From the NCBI GenBank assembly GCA_030642185.1, contig DAOWOG010000088.1, forward strand, positions 1 through 6,045: a DNA stretch of 6,045 bases. Reading direction: 5' to 3'. Under the pieces are notes generated by a model that saw only the letters and a program-made list of their open reading frames with translations, searched no databases and had not been told where the DNA came from. The position numbers were made by a program, and so were the translations under genes. The stretch comes from Helicobacteraceae bacterium (lineage in GTDB: Bacteria > Campylobacterota > Campylobacteria > Campylobacterales > Sulfurimonadaceae). Shown here in pieces: positions 5,428 to 6,045 of the stretch. Every line of letters begins with the position of its first letter. Within the stretch, counting starts at the first letter, position 1.

Positions 5428-6045
5428 AAAATATATCGCTTCATATGCTATTTGCCTTTTCTCTACTCTTTTCGACACTCAATGCCCTCACGCTGCAAAA
5501 AGCAAATCGTTACAATGATCAAAATATTACGGGTTGGGTAATGTCTGAAAAACTTGACGGGATACGCGGCTATTGGGATGGTACTCAGATGCTGAGCAGA
5601 CAGGGAAAACCGCTTTTCCCTTCAGCAGCATTTGTCGTTAACTTCCCTCCGTTTGCACTTGATGGCGAACTCTGGACAAAGGCCAGTGATTTTGAACATA
5701 TTGCTTCGATCGTGATGGATAAGAGCGCATCGGATTTATGGCAGCAGATAACCTATAATATTTTCGAAGTTCCCGATGCAGAGGGTGACTTTTATGCTCG
5801 TATGAAAAAGGCTGAAAACTGGTTTGCCAATTACCCCAACACTCAAGTCAGATTTGTCAGGCAAAAGATATGCCAAAGTCGGGACGCACTTGAGCAGTTC
5901 TTAAATGAGGTTATTGCAAAGGGCGGTGAAGGGGTCATGGTAAAAAATCCCGATGTCGATTATTTCAGCGGACGAAGCGATTTGATCCTTAAAGTTAAAA
6001 AAGCCGACGATATGGAAGGTACAGTTGTCGGTATTAAATCCGGAA
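5424..6045 (+). CDS. ligE: ATP-dependent DNA ligase with signal peptide, Lig E type (3' end outside window)
   Basis: The first 207 codons are present. Residues 1-21 form a Sec-type signal peptide (MKNISLHMLFAFSLLFSTLNA), so the enzyme should act in the periplasm. The rest is a ligase nucleotidyltransferase domain: motif I EKLDGIRGYW (42-51) with adenylated lysine K43, LSRQGKP (57-63), motif III LDGELW (79-84), YNIFEVP (111-117), motif IV GEGVMVK (168-174) and motif V LKVKK (189-193). The oligonucleotide-binding fold, expected next, is beyond the window edge. The first motif lies only about 20 residues after the signal peptide, so there is no extra N-terminal DNA-binding domain, as expected for the minimal Lig E group. 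Such ligases occur in Gram-negative bacteria, often competent ones, and seal nicks in double-stranded DNA. GAGGGG (5413-5418), 5 nt before the ATG, and the ATGA overlap with radC set the start. Confidence 0.92.
   Translation, partial: MKNISLHMLFAFSLLFSTLNALTLQKANRYNDQNITGWVMSEKLDGIRGYWDGTQMLSRQGKPLFPSAAFVVNFPPFALDGELWTKASDFEHIASIVMDKSASDLWQQITYNIFEVPDAEGDFYARMKKAENWFANYPNTQVRFVRQKICQSRDALEQFLNEVIAKGGEGVMVKNPDVDYFSGRSDLILKVKKADDMEGTVVGIKSG

Noticed and set aside
4768..6045. radC-ligase as part of a phage defence island or mobile element
   Set aside because: There are no integrase, transposase, attachment-site or toxin signals, and codon style matches the neighbouring housekeeping genes by eye.

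Overview
The window looks like an ordinary chromosomal stretch from a free-living Campylobacterota bacterium, probably of the Sulfurimonas/Sulfurovum/Sulfuricurvum kind. The taxon is an inference from protein style: a small class II-like c-type cytochrome, an HD-GYP protein with a YgaP-like membrane segment, and a short Ppx/GppA protein. No homology search was possible. I see no CRISPR array, insertion sequence, prophage, tRNA or rRNA.

Left part, positions 1-245: the last 48 codons of a plus-strand gene ending in a DUF4214 domain, then a hairpin region that most likely terminates the minus-strand gene beyond it. Minus-strand block, 246-1951: a membrane-anchored PAS/HD-GYP protein predicted to degrade cyclic di-GMP, with its own well-formed sigma70-type promoter, and upstream of it a small periplasmic monohaem cytochrome. 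Positions 1952-2148 are a divergent control region carrying promoters for both directions.

Plus-strand block, 2149-4716: a CoA-binding-fold protein, threonine ammonia-lyase (ilvA, TTG start) and a Ppx/GppA-family phosphatase. They are very tightly packed, all in the same reading frame, each separated by exactly 9 nt, and probably form one operon. The two junctions share two nearly aligned 10-nt words, and neither downstream gene has a good Shine-Dalgarno site.

Plus-strand block, 4768-6045: radC, whose predicted transcription start falls on its ATG (a candidate leaderless mRNA), overlaps by 4 nt an ATP-dependent DNA ligase with a signal peptide (Lig E type), cut by the window end. This pair suggests a role in processing imported or damaged DNA, perhaps in natural competence, but that is inference.

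I found no convincing wholly new system. The points most worth a second look are the radC-ligE pair and its leaderless promoter, the YgaP-like/PAS/HD-GYP architecture with a Fur-like repeat on its promoter, and the repeated operon junctions.
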